Assembly (NCBI RefSeq): GCF_005116665.1
Contig: NZ_SWCJ01000009.1
Location: 88,180 to 152,179 of the forward strand
Source of the DNA: Ferrimonas aestuarii
GTDB lineage: Bacteria; Pseudomonadota; Gammaproteobacteria; Enterobacterales; Shewanellaceae
Direction: 5' to 3'
Length of the DNA stretch: 64,000 nucleotides
The notes beneath the pieces are model-generated. The model had not been told where the DNA came from. It ran no database searches and was given only the letters and a program-made list of their open reading frames with translations. Made by a program: the position numbers and the translations under genes. Positions 47,639 through 56,236 of this stretch are shown in pieces. Position 1 is the stretch's first letter, and each line of letters starts with the position of its first letter.

Positions 47639-48324
47639 GCCAGACAACGCAAATGGCCATCGAGTGCCAACAACTGAGCCACAGTTTTCCCATGGGCGAC
47701 AGTGAGTTTCAGGTTCTAAATCAGGTTGACCTAAGCATCAAACAGGGTGAGATGGTGGCCATCATGGGCCCTTCAGGTTCCGGCAAGTCGACGCTAATGA
47801 ACCTCATCGGCTGCTTGATGACGCCCAAACAGGGGCAGTTGTGGATCCACGGTCAAGATACTCAAGGGCTAAACAAAGAGCAGCTCGCCGCCCTGCGCTG
47901 TCAGCACATCGGCTTTGTGTTTCAGCAATTTAACCTACTGCCGCGTACTTCGGCGCTGGAGAACGTCAAAATGCCATTGATGTATCACCCCGATGCCAGC
48001 CGAGACGACGATCAGCGTGCCACCGACTGCTTACAAAAAGTCGGATTAGGGGATCGGCTCAACAACACCCCAGCCCAGTTGTCCGGTGGCCAGCAGCAGC
48101 GCGTAGCCATTGCCCGCGCTTTGGTAAACCAGCCTAACATTCTGCTGGCCGATGAGCCCACGGGCGCTCTGGATACCAAAACCGGCGATGAGATCATGGC
48201 TCTGTTTAAAGAACTCAATAACAACGGCATTACCGTCATTCTGGTCACCCACGAACCGGAGATTGCCCAGTGGGCGGATCGCACCATTTTGGTTCGTGAT
48301 GGCAAGGTGGAGAAAGCCGCATGA
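47635..48324 (+). CDS. macB: ABC transporter ATP-binding protein (MacB/LolD type)
   Basis: 229 residues. Walker A GPSGSGKST, Q-loop FVFQQFNLLP, signature LSGGQQQRVAIARAL, Walker B ILLADEPTGALD. Pairs with the permease at 48321. In E. coli MacB the ATPase and permease are one protein; here they are split. Confidence 0.93.
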   Translation: MSQTTQMAIECQQLSHSFPMGDSEFQVLNQVDLSIKQGEMVAIMGPSGSGKSTLMNLIGCLMTPKQGQLWIHGQDTQGLNKEQLAALRCQHIGFVFQQFNLLPRTSALENVKMPLMYHPDASRDDDQRATDCLQKVGLGDRLNNTPAQLSGGQQQRVAIARALVNQPNILLADEPTGALDTKTGDEIMALFKELNNNGITVILVTHEPEIAQWADRTILVRDGKVEKAA

Positions 48325-49556
48325 TGCAACTGAAATTAGCGCAAACCGCCTGGACTTCCCTCACCCGAAACCTCATGCGTTCAGTGCTGACGACCTTAGG
48401 AATCGTCATCGGCATCAGTGCGGTGGTGATCATGTTTGCCCTAGGTGAAGGGGCACAAAAAGAGGTGGAGGCTCAAATTGAATCCCTTGGCACCAACTTG
48501 CTGATGATCAAATCAGGCAGTGTCTCAGCGGGAGGCGCCGCCGGTGGCGCTGGTAATGTGAAGGTGTTGACCATGGGGGATGTGGAGGCGATTAAGGCCA
48601 ATATTCCTCAGGTAGTGGCTGCGGGCACCACCCAAAATGCTCAGGCTCAAGTTGTCTCTGGCAACGCCAACTGGAATACCCGAGTGGAGGGGATCAATCT
48701 GGATGTGTTGACCGCCAACAACTGGGAGATCGCCGCCGGACGCGCCTTCACTCAGCAGGAGATCAACGCCGCATCTAAGGTTGCGCTGATCGGCGAAACC
48801 GTGGCCGAAGAGCTGTTTGGCGTCCCTTCGATGGCCATTGGCGAGAAGGTACGAGTCAATAAGGTAACGGTCACCATCATAGGCTTACTCAAAGGCAAAG
48901 GTGAAGACATGCGCGGCTCGGATCTGGACGACACCCTGATGTTGCCAATCTCCACCGCCAAACGCCGCATCGTCGGCGGTGAAGCCAAATACATGGATCG
49001 GGTCAGCCGAATCATGGTGCAGGTGGATCAAGCGAAGAACATGGATTGGGTGATCAGTGAGATAGATTCTCTACTGCGTCAGCGCCACCGCATCGACAGC
49101 CAAGACACCGCGCCGTTCTCCATTCGCAACCTGTCTCAGATGATGGAGACTCGAGCCAAAGCGTCTCAAGTGTTCAGCTCATTACTGGCGGGCGTGGCCG
49201 GTGTGTCTCTGCTGGTTGGCGGCATTGGTGTTATGAACATCATGTTGGTGACCGTCACCGAGCGCACCAAAGAGATTGGACTTCGAATGGCCGTGGGAGC
49301 AAAACCGGCAGACATTCGTAACCAATTTCTGATTGAAAGCGTGATTCTCTGCCTGTTAGGTGCCCTATTGGGACTGGCAGTCTCTTTAGCAGTACTGGCG
49401 GTAGCCGAGCCAGTGTTCGGTTGGGCCATGGTGCTGCCCGGTAAAATTATTGTGCTGTCTATTGCCGCTACGGCGCTGATTGGAGTCGGATTTGGCTACT
49501 ACCCCGCCAATAAGGCCGCCAATATGGACCCCATCGATGCACTCAGATACGAATGA
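48321..49556 (+). CDS. ABC transporter permease (MacB type)
   Basis: 411 residues, four membrane helices: one at the N-terminus, a large periplasmic MacB_PCD domain (about 45-270), and three C-terminal helices of the FtsX-type domain (SLLVGGIGVMNIMLVTVTERTKEIGLRMAVGA). Mechanotransmission exporter for peptides, antibiotics or siderophores; substrate unknown. Ends in a terminator at 49572-49610. Confidence 0.92.
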   Translation: MMQLKLAQTAWTSLTRNLMRSVLTTLGIVIGISAVVIMFALGEGAQKEVEAQIESLGTNLLMIKSGSVSAGGAAGGAGNVKVLTMGDVEAIKANIPQVVAAGTTQNAQAQVVSGNANWNTRVEGINLDVLTANNWEIAAGRAFTQQEINAASKVALIGETVAEELFGVPSMAIGEKVRVNKVTVTIIGLLKGKGEDMRGSDLDDTLMLPISTAKRRIVGGEAKYMDRVSRIMVQVDQAKNMDWVISEIDSLLRQRHRIDSQDTAPFSIRNLSQMMETRAKASQVFSSLLAGVAGVSLLVGGIGVMNIMLVTVTERTKEIGLRMAVGAKPADIRNQFLIESVILCLLGALLGLAVSLAVLAVAEPVFGWAMVLPGKIIVLSIAATALIGVGFGYYPANKAANMDPIDALRYE

Positions 49557-49571
49557 TGCATAATAAAATTC

Positions 49572-49610
49572 AAAAGCCGCACGTTAACAATAAGTGCGGC
49601 TTTTGTTTTT
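49572..49610 (+). terminator. Terminator of the macAB-like operon
   Basis: AAAAGCCGCAC/GTGCGGCTTTT stem followed by TTTTGTTTTT. Confidence 0.85.
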
Positions 49611-50083
49611 GTAGAATAAATTAGGTTAATTCATTAACGATTCAGTAAACCAATGTGAAAATATCGAAGTGTCCATTCGATAAAATTATTGTTTTATAAT
49701 AGACTCGCCTTGCACTTTAATTCTCGACAAACTCAGTTATCTCTATTTCCGATAACTCATCTATTTAATCTGAATAATCTGGGACAATTTGTCACACTTT
49801 TCAGCGGTTAATCGAATAACAATAATTAACACAATTGTCACCATGCCACGTAAAATCAAATGGTTACGCTTGCGTCACTTGGCAAAACGAAATTGTTTCG
49901 CGATCCAGATCAGATAATCAATTTTGGAATGTAACTCTTTTATTCCAAACATATGTTGCGCCGTATACCAATTTATATCACCGACACAGCACCGGATCAC
50001 AAACTCCCATTTTACCAATTCAACTTTATTTTTATCGGCGATAAATTAATTTCATCAAAACGCAAGAACCGAAGTCGAACTTG
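49611..50083. other. AT-rich intergenic region upstream of apbE
   Basis: About 470 bp with no credible gene; a 69-residue frame at 49835 lacks support. A FNR, NarL or similar site would be expected upstream of this respiratory module, but I see no convincing TTGAT-N4-ATCAA palindrome. Confidence 0.4.
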
Positions 50084-51136
50084 ATGAAAACCCAAACTCT
50101 AATTGCCGGACTATGTTGTTTACTGCCCATGATAGCCTGTGCTCAGGCGCAAAAAACCTATCGCATCTATGGCAAAACCATGGGCAATAAATACCGAGTC
50201 ACTTGGGTTTCACAGCCGATGCAAGGCGAAGAAGTCACTGAATTACAAAGTGATATTAATCAGCGCTTGGTTGATATCAATAACGCCATGTCCACGTGGC
50301 AAAGCGATTCGGAGATCAGCCAATTCAATCAAGCCAAAGCGCATCAAAGCATCGAGGTCTCTCCGGCGTTTGGCGAGGTACTCAAAGAGTCGCTGCGCCT
50401 ACACCAAGTTACCAATGGTGCGCTGGATGTGACCGTAGGCCCTCTGGTCAAGCTGTGGGGTTTTGGTCCTGCCAACCACCTGTTTCAGATTCCAAGCCGA
50501 GATGAGGTTGAGGCCATTAAAGCCTACACCGGCGTTGAGCATTTGAGTTTTAACGGCATAGAGCTCAGTAAAGACCACGACCAAACTGAGCTGGATTTCT
50601 CCGCCATCGCCAAGGGTTTTGGCGTAGATCAAGTGGCAGAGGTGCTGCAACAGCATGGCATCTCTCGATACCTCGTGGACATCGGTGGTGAAGTGGTAGG
50701 AAAAGGCAGCAACCCTGACGGCAAGCCTTGGCAGCTTCAGGTTGAGAAACCCACCATCTACATCGCTGGGTTATCAGAAACCATTCCGGTTACCGACATG
50801 GCCGTGGCCACCTCCGGAGACTACCGCAACTACTTCACCAAGGGTGGAAATCGCTATAGCCACGTTGTGAATCCCATCAGTGGCCAGTCGGTAGAGACGC
50901 GAATTGCTTCGGCCACCGTCATTGCCGAGCGCTGTGCCACCGCTGACGGCCTGGCAACGGCCGCCATGGTGATGGGCATCAAGCCCACATTGGTATTGGC
51001 CGAGGAGCAGAGTCTGGCGGTGATGCTGATCGAAAACAGATTTGACCGTTATGTGGTGCATAAGAGCACCGCTTACGACCAACTTTTAAAGTCGCACCCA
51101 GCTGAGACTTTAAAAAATACGCCGAAAGGCGAATAA
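50084..51136 (+). CDS. apbE: FAD:protein FMN transferase ApbE
   Basis: 350 residues from the ATG at 50084. N-terminal lipoprotein-type signal (CCLLPMIAC). Domain motifs: TMGNKYRVTW, GALDVTVGPLVKLWGFGP, the flavin/Mg region LDFSAIAKGFGVDQVAE and SGDYRNYFTKGG. It attaches FMN through phosphodiester linkage to Ser/Thr of secreted or membrane proteins. Potential substrates here are RsxG (21.5-27.7 kb). The diheme lipoprotein starts 15 bp downstream, implying an operon. Confidence 0.93.
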   Translation: MKTQTLIAGLCCLLPMIACAQAQKTYRIYGKTMGNKYRVTWVSQPMQGEEVTELQSDINQRLVDINNAMSTWQSDSEISQFNQAKAHQSIEVSPAFGEVLKESLRLHQVTNGALDVTVGPLVKLWGFGPANHLFQIPSRDEVEAIKAYTGVEHLSFNGIELSKDHDQTELDFSAIAKGFGVDQVAEVLQQHGISRYLVDIGGEVVGKGSNPDGKPWQLQVEKPTIYIAGLSETIPVTDMAVATSGDYRNYFTKGGNRYSHVVNPISGQSVETRIASATVIAERCATADGLATAAMVMGIKPTLVLAEEQSLAVMLIENRFDRYVVHKSTAYDQLLKSHPAETLKNTPKGE

Positions 51137-51150
51137 ACCTAAAAAGGGAA

Positions 51151-52344
51151 ATGATGATGATGAAGAAAAAATTTGCGCTGTCCCTAGTATGCGCATCTAT
51201 GGTTGCACTGACCGGTTGTAGTGATGATGAAACCACAGTTTACCAAGATACCCCTGAAACGCTGGCGAAGGTAGAGTCGCTGGAGAAACAGAACGGTGAG
51301 CTGGACGCGAAGAACGACGAACTAACGGAGCAAAATACCGTTCTTCTGGCGGAGATCGAAGAGCTAAAAGAGAATGGCAACGTTAAGCCATACAACTTCG
51401 TCACCCAGTGTGCCACTGTCGACATCAACTTTGACTACGTGGATCCAAATGCCGAAGAGTCAGCCAGTGTGGTGACCTTAGCGGCGGAAGAGCAGGACTG
51501 CTTGAGCTGTCACAGCTACGATGCCGACGGCGGTCCAGCAGGGGTTGTGGTTCCTCACGGCGACATGGGCAGCTGCGACACCTGCCACGAAGGCCACTCT
51601 GATGGCGGCGGCGAGCCTCTGCCTGAAGATCCAACGGATCCAACTTATGAGCAGCCGACCTTTGCCGGTGGCGTTGACGGTAAGACCGGTGCTTCCGGTT
51701 ACTCCTACTACGGCTCGGGCTCCTACCTGAGTGCAGACTGGTTGGTCGCTCAAATCAACAAGAAAGTACACAACTACCGCTGGAAAGAAGCCGCCGATGG
51801 CGAAACCAGCGTGACCGAGTTGGCAGCGGCCTGTGGTCTGGATAACCGCGAGCACATGGTTGATATGTTCCCGAGCGATGGCAAAGCCTACGTGATTGAA
51901 GAGAAGTCCAACAACAACGGCGCGTCCATGGTATCCACCGTGAATAAGTTTGTTGATGAGGGCGTTAACGTAGAAACCCCGAATATTGCGGTATTTGGTT
52001 ATGGCCTGAAAAAACAGGGCGATGACTACTACGTCACCATGTCTATCGGCAAAAACAACAGCTGCTACAACATGATCATGAACGGTGAAGCCCGTCTGCA
52101 GTACTACGAGTACGATCCAACTCAGTTCGAAAAGACTGGTCTGGAAACCCCGAGCCGTAACCGTGGTGCCCGTATCATCGCCACCACCGATTACGTGGGC
52201 ACCGCTCTGAAACAAGCTGATTGGGTAACACCAGTTCCCGGTCTCGATGCAGGCCAAGACTTCAACCCAGTTGACGTGGACTGGTCTCAGGTAGGTTCCT
52301 GTAGCCTGAGCCTGAAAGTTGAGAGCATCATCCCTCTGGGCTAA
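51151..52344 (+). CDS. Diheme lipoprotein with coiled coil and unassigned C-terminal domain
   Basis: 397 residues. Lipobox LTGC (Cys23 from the first ATG). Residues 36-75 are a leucine-heptad coiled coil. Two c-type heme sites follow: CLSCH (117-121) and CDTCH (142-146). After a Pro/Gly linker, residues 195-390 form a domain with NIAVFGYGLKKQGDDYYV and RGARIIATTDYVG, which recalls the FMN-binding split barrel (PNPOx-like), an inference without search. Four ATGs in a row make the exact start uncertain; 51157 or 51160 are equally possible. Confidence 0.75.
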   Translation: MMMMKKKFALSLVCASMVALTGCSDDETTVYQDTPETLAKVESLEKQNGELDAKNDELTEQNTVLLAEIEELKENGNVKPYNFVTQCATVDINFDYVDPNAEESASVVTLAAEEQDCLSCHSYDADGGPAGVVVPHGDMGSCDTCHEGHSDGGGEPLPEDPTDPTYEQPTFAGGVDGKTGASGYSYYGSGSYLSADWLVAQINKKVHNYRWKEAADGETSVTELAAACGLDNREHMVDMFPSDGKAYVIEEKSNNNGASMVSTVNKFVDEGVNVETPNIAVFGYGLKKQGDDYYVTMSIGKNNSCYNMIMNGEARLQYYEYDPTQFEKTGLETPSRNRGARIIATTDYVGTALKQADWVTPVPGLDAGQDFNPVDVDWSQVGSCSLSLKVESIIPLG

Positions 52345-52364
52345 TCACACTTAACTGCAACATC

Positions 52365-52393
52365 AAGGGGCTCAAGATCATTGAGCCCCTTTT
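52365..52393 (+). terminator. Terminator of the apbE operon
   Basis: AGGGGCTCAA-GATCA-TTGAGCCCCTTTT stem-loop, 20 bp after the diheme gene. Confidence 0.85.
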
Positions 52394-52480
52394 CAGTTGT
52401 AGGAAAACTCTGATTTTAGCGGCTTAGGTCAATTATGTGACCGTAAAGCATGACAAGATCAAACAGGCTAAATACCATAA

Positions 52481-53452
52481 ATGAAAATCCTTCACTTACA
52501 GTACCCCATGTATAAAGACCTAAATCGCCTCGATTACTTCACACTCTGTGTATTGGTTGAATTGTTTGAACAGCGAAGTGCTACGGTAGCCGCGGCGCGA
52601 CTGCAAACAACTCAACCTAAGGTCAGCCGTGCACTCACCAGCTTAAGGGAAGTATTTCAGGATGAACTGTTTCTGCGTCAGCAATATGGCATGGTGCCCA
52701 ACCAATTGGCGGAAACCCTCTACCCGATGGCAAAAGGGATCATAGAGAAGTATCAAGAACTGTCAGCGACCTTAAGTAAGACGCTAGGAAACAGTCGCGA
52801 AATCAATGTGGCCGCCCAGGAACATCTGAGCCCAATTTTGATGGCGGCGCTGCATCAGGCTCGCATCGAGACCGGTCAAGATTTCAGCTTCCATCTGCAC
52901 CCATGGACCGCCGATGTGCAAAAACAGATGAGCCAATCTCAACTGGATTACTGCTTGGCCATCAACCCAGTGCCCAGCAACAACATCGACCATCAGCCCA
53001 TTGGCGAGATAAACCAGTTCTATCTGGTCTCGCGCAAAAGCCACCCCATTCACGACTCGCCGCTGAATCTGGACTCCCTATTTGATTACCCAGTGGCCTT
53101 GATGAACTATTCCATGAGTGGTCCCAAAACTCACAGAATGGAAGCCTTTGCCGCCCAAATGAACCTGCCTTTATCGGTATCCATGAAGTCCACCGATCTC
53201 AACCTTATTTTGGATCACATTGAGAACAGCGACAGCATCGGATTTTTGGCTTCGGTCATGATTAAACCTGCGGTCGATAAACGCCACAACATTGAGTGCA
53301 GAGACATCTCCGGATTTTTCTCCAGCCAAGGGGGCAGCAGTAAAGAGCGGCCGAGCTACTTCCTGCACCTGCAAAATGCCAAAACCATGGATGGCGAATT
53401 TACTCGTTGCTTAGCGGAAAATCTGAAAAAACGCTTTGAAGAAAATCGCTAA
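52481..53452 (+). CDS. LysR family transcriptional regulator
   Basis: 323 residues. Helix-turn-helix domain at about 12-75 (ATVAAARLQTTQPKVSRALTSLRE), PBP-like effector domain after residue 100. Position between the diheme operon and nnrS suggests a role in regulating them. The Met at residue 10 (52508) is an alternative start; neither has a clear ribosome site. Confidence 0.88.
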   Translation: MKILHLQYPMYKDLNRLDYFTLCVLVELFEQRSATVAAARLQTTQPKVSRALTSLREVFQDELFLRQQYGMVPNQLAETLYPMAKGIIEKYQELSATLSKTLGNSREINVAAQEHLSPILMAALHQARIETGQDFSFHLHPWTADVQKQMSQSQLDYCLAINPVPSNNIDHQPIGEINQFYLVSRKSHPIHDSPLNLDSLFDYPVALMNYSMSGPKTHRMEAFAAQMNLPLSVSMKSTDLNLILDHIENSDSIGFLASVMIKPAVDKRHNIECRDISGFFSSQGGSSKERPSYFLHLQNAKTMDGEFTRCLAENLKKRFEENR

Positions 53453-53520
53453 AAATCAAAGCTAAATCACATATCGCACACCGCATCACTCAACCTTGTT
53501 GAGTAAACCCGAGCAAATCA

Positions 53521-53564
53521 CTAGGATTTTAAACAGACATCTGAGATGCCATTTAAAGTCCTAG
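53521..53564. promoter_or_regulatory. Long inverted repeat upstream of nnrS
   Basis: Arms CTAGGATTTTAAA (53521-53533) and TTTAAAGTCCTAG (53552-53564) match at 12 of 13 positions. An inner dyad CATCT-G-AGATG lies between them (53538-53548). No T-run follows, so it is more likely an operator or mRNA stem-loop than a terminator. It sits 31 bp before the nnrS start. Confidence 0.6.
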
Positions 53565-53595
53565 GGGTGCTGGGACTACACTTTACTCATAACCC

Positions 53596-54828
53596 GTGGT
53601 TGAAAATGCCGTGATGCTGAATATTCATGAACCCAATAACGTCGACAACTCCGTCCCTCTGTGGCGACTGGGTTTTAGGCCGTTTTTTCTCGGCGGAGCC
53701 ATCGTCGCCACTCTCTGGATTCCTTTATGGTTATGGGCGTGGTACTCCCCCCAAACCTTGCCGCTGTTCAGCAGTGAGTTTTGGAGCCCTGTAGTCCCCT
53801 TATGGTGGCACCCCCATGAGATGCTGTTTGGCTTTGGAATGGCGATCGTCGCCGGCTTTCTCCTGACGGCTTCACAAACCTGGACCAATCAACCCGGTCT
53901 TAAAGGCCCTGCCCTTGCCATCCTCGTTGGCTGTTGGGCAATTGCACGAATTTTGCTGCTGGTGCCTTTAGCGCTGCCATTGTGGTTACCGGCACTGTTT
54001 GACAGTGCTTTTCTGCTGCTGACGGCCCTTAAGCTGATGACCATGGTGGTTAAAGTTAAGCAGTGGCGTAATGTTGCGCTCCCCCTGTTATTGTTGTTCG
54101 CCCTTGGCCTGAACCTACTGAGTTATTGGGCACTGTCTGAGCGAAATCTGGTGCTCTCTTTCACCATCTGGCAAGGGATGTTGATGTGGATGGCACTGCT
54201 GATGAGCTTCATGGGCGGTCGGGTAATTCCATTTTTTACCGCTGCCCGCTTAAAACTCGACAAGAAGCCCGCTTGGCCATGGCTCGATTGGTCCATCTTT
54301 GTGGTACTGGCGCTGCTGGCCATCCAAGTGCTGACCGAGTGGTTGCCATCACAACTGGAGCTAGGGTTACTCCTCTATGGCGGTGCGGCTCAGTTGCTGC
54401 GGCAAAGCCGCTGGCACGCAGAAAAATGTGCAAAAGAGCCTCTGCTCTGGTCGCTGCATCTGGCCTACCTGATGATTCCTTTAGCACTGCTGGGCATGGC
54501 GCTTTACCACGGCGATCCCCTGGCAAGCCGCCAGTTCTTGCACCTTTTGGCGGTGGGCGCCATGGGCGGCATGATTTTAGCCATGATCGCTCGGGTCTCA
54601 CTGGGTCACACAGGGCGCAATCTCTATCAAGGACCGAATATGGCCCCAGCATTCATCAGCATTTTCGCTGCGGCATTAATACGAGGCGTACTGCCCACCC
54701 TAGCGCCGGAGTGGACACAACTTTGGCATTGGCTATCCGGTAGCCTATGGAGCATCGCGTTTGGGCTGTTCCTGTTTTACTACCTTCCCTTTTTGACATC
54801 CGCTCGCGTCGACGGTCGCCCGGGTTAG
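53596..54828 (+). CDS. nnrS: NnrS family membrane protein
   Basis: 410 residues with 12 predicted membrane helices. The NnrS family is a copper- and heme-binding membrane protein that protects against nitric oxide and other nitrosative stress. The motif WWHPHEMLFGFGMAIVAGF (from about residue 70) holds conserved heme/metal histidines. The start is GTG at 53596; ATG at 53614 is also possible. It ends 12 bp before nrfA, so they form one operon. Confidence 0.9.
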   Translation: MVENAVMLNIHEPNNVDNSVPLWRLGFRPFFLGGAIVATLWIPLWLWAWYSPQTLPLFSSEFWSPVVPLWWHPHEMLFGFGMAIVAGFLLTASQTWTNQPGLKGPALAILVGCWAIARILLLVPLALPLWLPALFDSAFLLLTALKLMTMVVKVKQWRNVALPLLLLFALGLNLLSYWALSERNLVLSFTIWQGMLMWMALLMSFMGGRVIPFFTAARLKLDKKPAWPWLDWSIFVVLALLAIQVLTEWLPSQLELGLLLYGGAAQLLRQSRWHAEKCAKEPLLWSLHLAYLMIPLALLGMALYHGDPLASRQFLHLLAVGAMGGMILAMIARVSLGHTGRNLYQGPNMAPAFISIFAAALIRGVLPTLAPEWTQLWHWLSGSLWSIAFGLFLFYYLPFLTSARVDGRPG

Positions 54829-54840
54829 AGCTGAGAAACC

Positions 54841-56187
54841 ATGAAAGCAATTATTCCTATATTTGGCCTGCTTTTGGTCGGCTGTCATCAGCCGGATCAA
54901 ACGGTGAACAACGATTACTGGAAACCGATCTATCCAGAGCAATATCAAAGCTGGAAGGCCACGGACACCCAAGATCAACGCGATGATGTACTGGCTGAGC
55001 ACCCGAAAATGGTGGTTCTTTGGGCTGGAACGCCCTACTCCAAACAGTTTAACTCCCCTCGAGGCCATCGCTTTGCCGTTGCCGACGTCAGCCACACCCT
55101 GCGCACGGGCACAGTAAAAGAGGGGGAAAACCAGTTATCCGCCAGTTGTTGGAGCTGCAAAACCCCCAACATGCCGGAGCTGGTAAAACAGATGGGCGAA
55201 GCAGAATTTACCAGCAGTGGCTTTCATGATGTGGCGCCGAAAATGGCCAATACCATTGGCTGCGCTGACTGCCACCAAGGCGATAACCATGAGCTGGCCA
55301 TTACCCGCCCTCATGCCATCAAGGCGATGGCCAAAAACCATCAGCCGTTTGAGAAACAGGATCACAACTGGCAAGGGGCGCAAACCTGTGGTCAATGTCA
55401 CGTCACCTATTACTTCCAAAGCGAGAACCACAATAAGGTCAACATTCCGTGGATCTTTGGCTCTACCGCAGAAGAGATTCTAAAGTACTACGATACCCGT
55501 CGTTACTACGAATGGCTGCACCCGATCTCTCAGGCGCCGATGTTGAAAGCTCGCCACCCTGAATATGAAACCTGGAGCCGCAGTGACCACGCCAAGCAAG
55601 GGGTCACCTGCGTGAGCTGTCACATGGCGCCAACCGAAAGTGACGATGGCCAGCCGGGGCACTCTCATCAAGTAACCGATGCCATTAGCAACTTCGACAG
55701 TGTTTGTTCCGCCTGTCATGACAGCGAATCGGCACTGACTCAGCAACTGGCCGACAATAAGGCGCGCATTAGCACCCTTCGAGATCATGTGGAAACCCAG
55801 CTACTTAAAGCCCACTTCGATGCGCAGGCCGCGTGGAAAGCTGGCGCAAACTGGAGTCAGATGAGCGATGCCTTAGTGTCAATTCGCCGCAGCCAATGGT
55901 ACTGGGACTTTGCCATCGCCTCCCATGGCATTCACGCCCACAACCCCAAAGAGGCCCTCGCAGATCTAAACACCGCGATGCAATTGGTGGAGGAGGCTCG
56001 TCTTCAACTGGGCGCTCTGCATCGTCAACTTAAGGTCGCAGAGGTTGACTACCCAACCATTAACTCTAAGGCTCAAGCCCAAGAGTTGATTGGCCTTAAC
56101 GTAGAGGCCTTAACCCAAGAGAAGCAGCGCTACATCGAATCGGAAGTGGCGAAGCACTGGCCAGAAGCGGCCATGCGCGGGTATTAA
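54841..56187 (+). CDS. nrfA: Ammonia-forming cytochrome c nitrite reductase
   Basis: 448 residues. Five c-type heme motifs in the NrfA order: CWSCK (103-107, Lys-ligated catalytic heme), CADCH (141-145), CGQCH (183-187), CVSCH (257-261) and CSACH (289-293). The active-site Arg (NSPRGHRFAV), Tyr after CGQCHVTYYF and His in PGHSHQ are visible. It reduces nitrite to ammonium with six electrons in the periplasm. The N-terminus LLLVGC looks like a lipobox, so this form may be a lipoprotein instead of a soluble one. No nrfB, C, D or nrfH here, so electrons must come from another quinol dehydrogenase such as CymA. Confidence 0.95.
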   Translation: MKAIIPIFGLLLVGCHQPDQTVNNDYWKPIYPEQYQSWKATDTQDQRDDVLAEHPKMVVLWAGTPYSKQFNSPRGHRFAVADVSHTLRTGTVKEGENQLSASCWSCKTPNMPELVKQMGEAEFTSSGFHDVAPKMANTIGCADCHQGDNHELAITRPHAIKAMAKNHQPFEKQDHNWQGAQTCGQCHVTYYFQSENHNKVNIPWIFGSTAEEILKYYDTRRYYEWLHPISQAPMLKARHPEYETWSRSDHAKQGVTCVSCHMAPTESDDGQPGHSHQVTDAISNFDSVCSACHDSESALTQQLADNKARISTLRDHVETQLLKAHFDAQAAWKAGANWSQMSDALVSIRRSQWYWDFAIASHGIHAHNPKEALADLNTAMQLVEEARLQLGALHRQLKVAEVDYPTINSKAQAQELIGLNVEALTQEKQRYIESEVAKHWPEAAMRGY

Positions 56188-56195
56188 CACCATGA

Positions 56196-56219
56196 CCGCC
56201 TGAGCCATTGCTCAGGCGG
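56196..56219. terminator. Hairpin between nrfA and the convergent amidase
   Basis: CCGCCTGAGC-CATT-GCTCAGGCGG, a perfect stem without a T-run. Confidence 0.45.
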
Positions 56220-56236
56220 CAGTCGCGTTGGGAAAG

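Noticed and set aside
49835..50044. 69-residue frame ahead of apbE
   Set aside because: No ribosome site and low-complexity composition in an AT-rich intergenic region.
53541..53552. NsrR half-site (GAGATGCCATTT) before nnrS
   Set aside because: One base longer than the consensus half-site and embedded in a larger palindrome; not enough to call.
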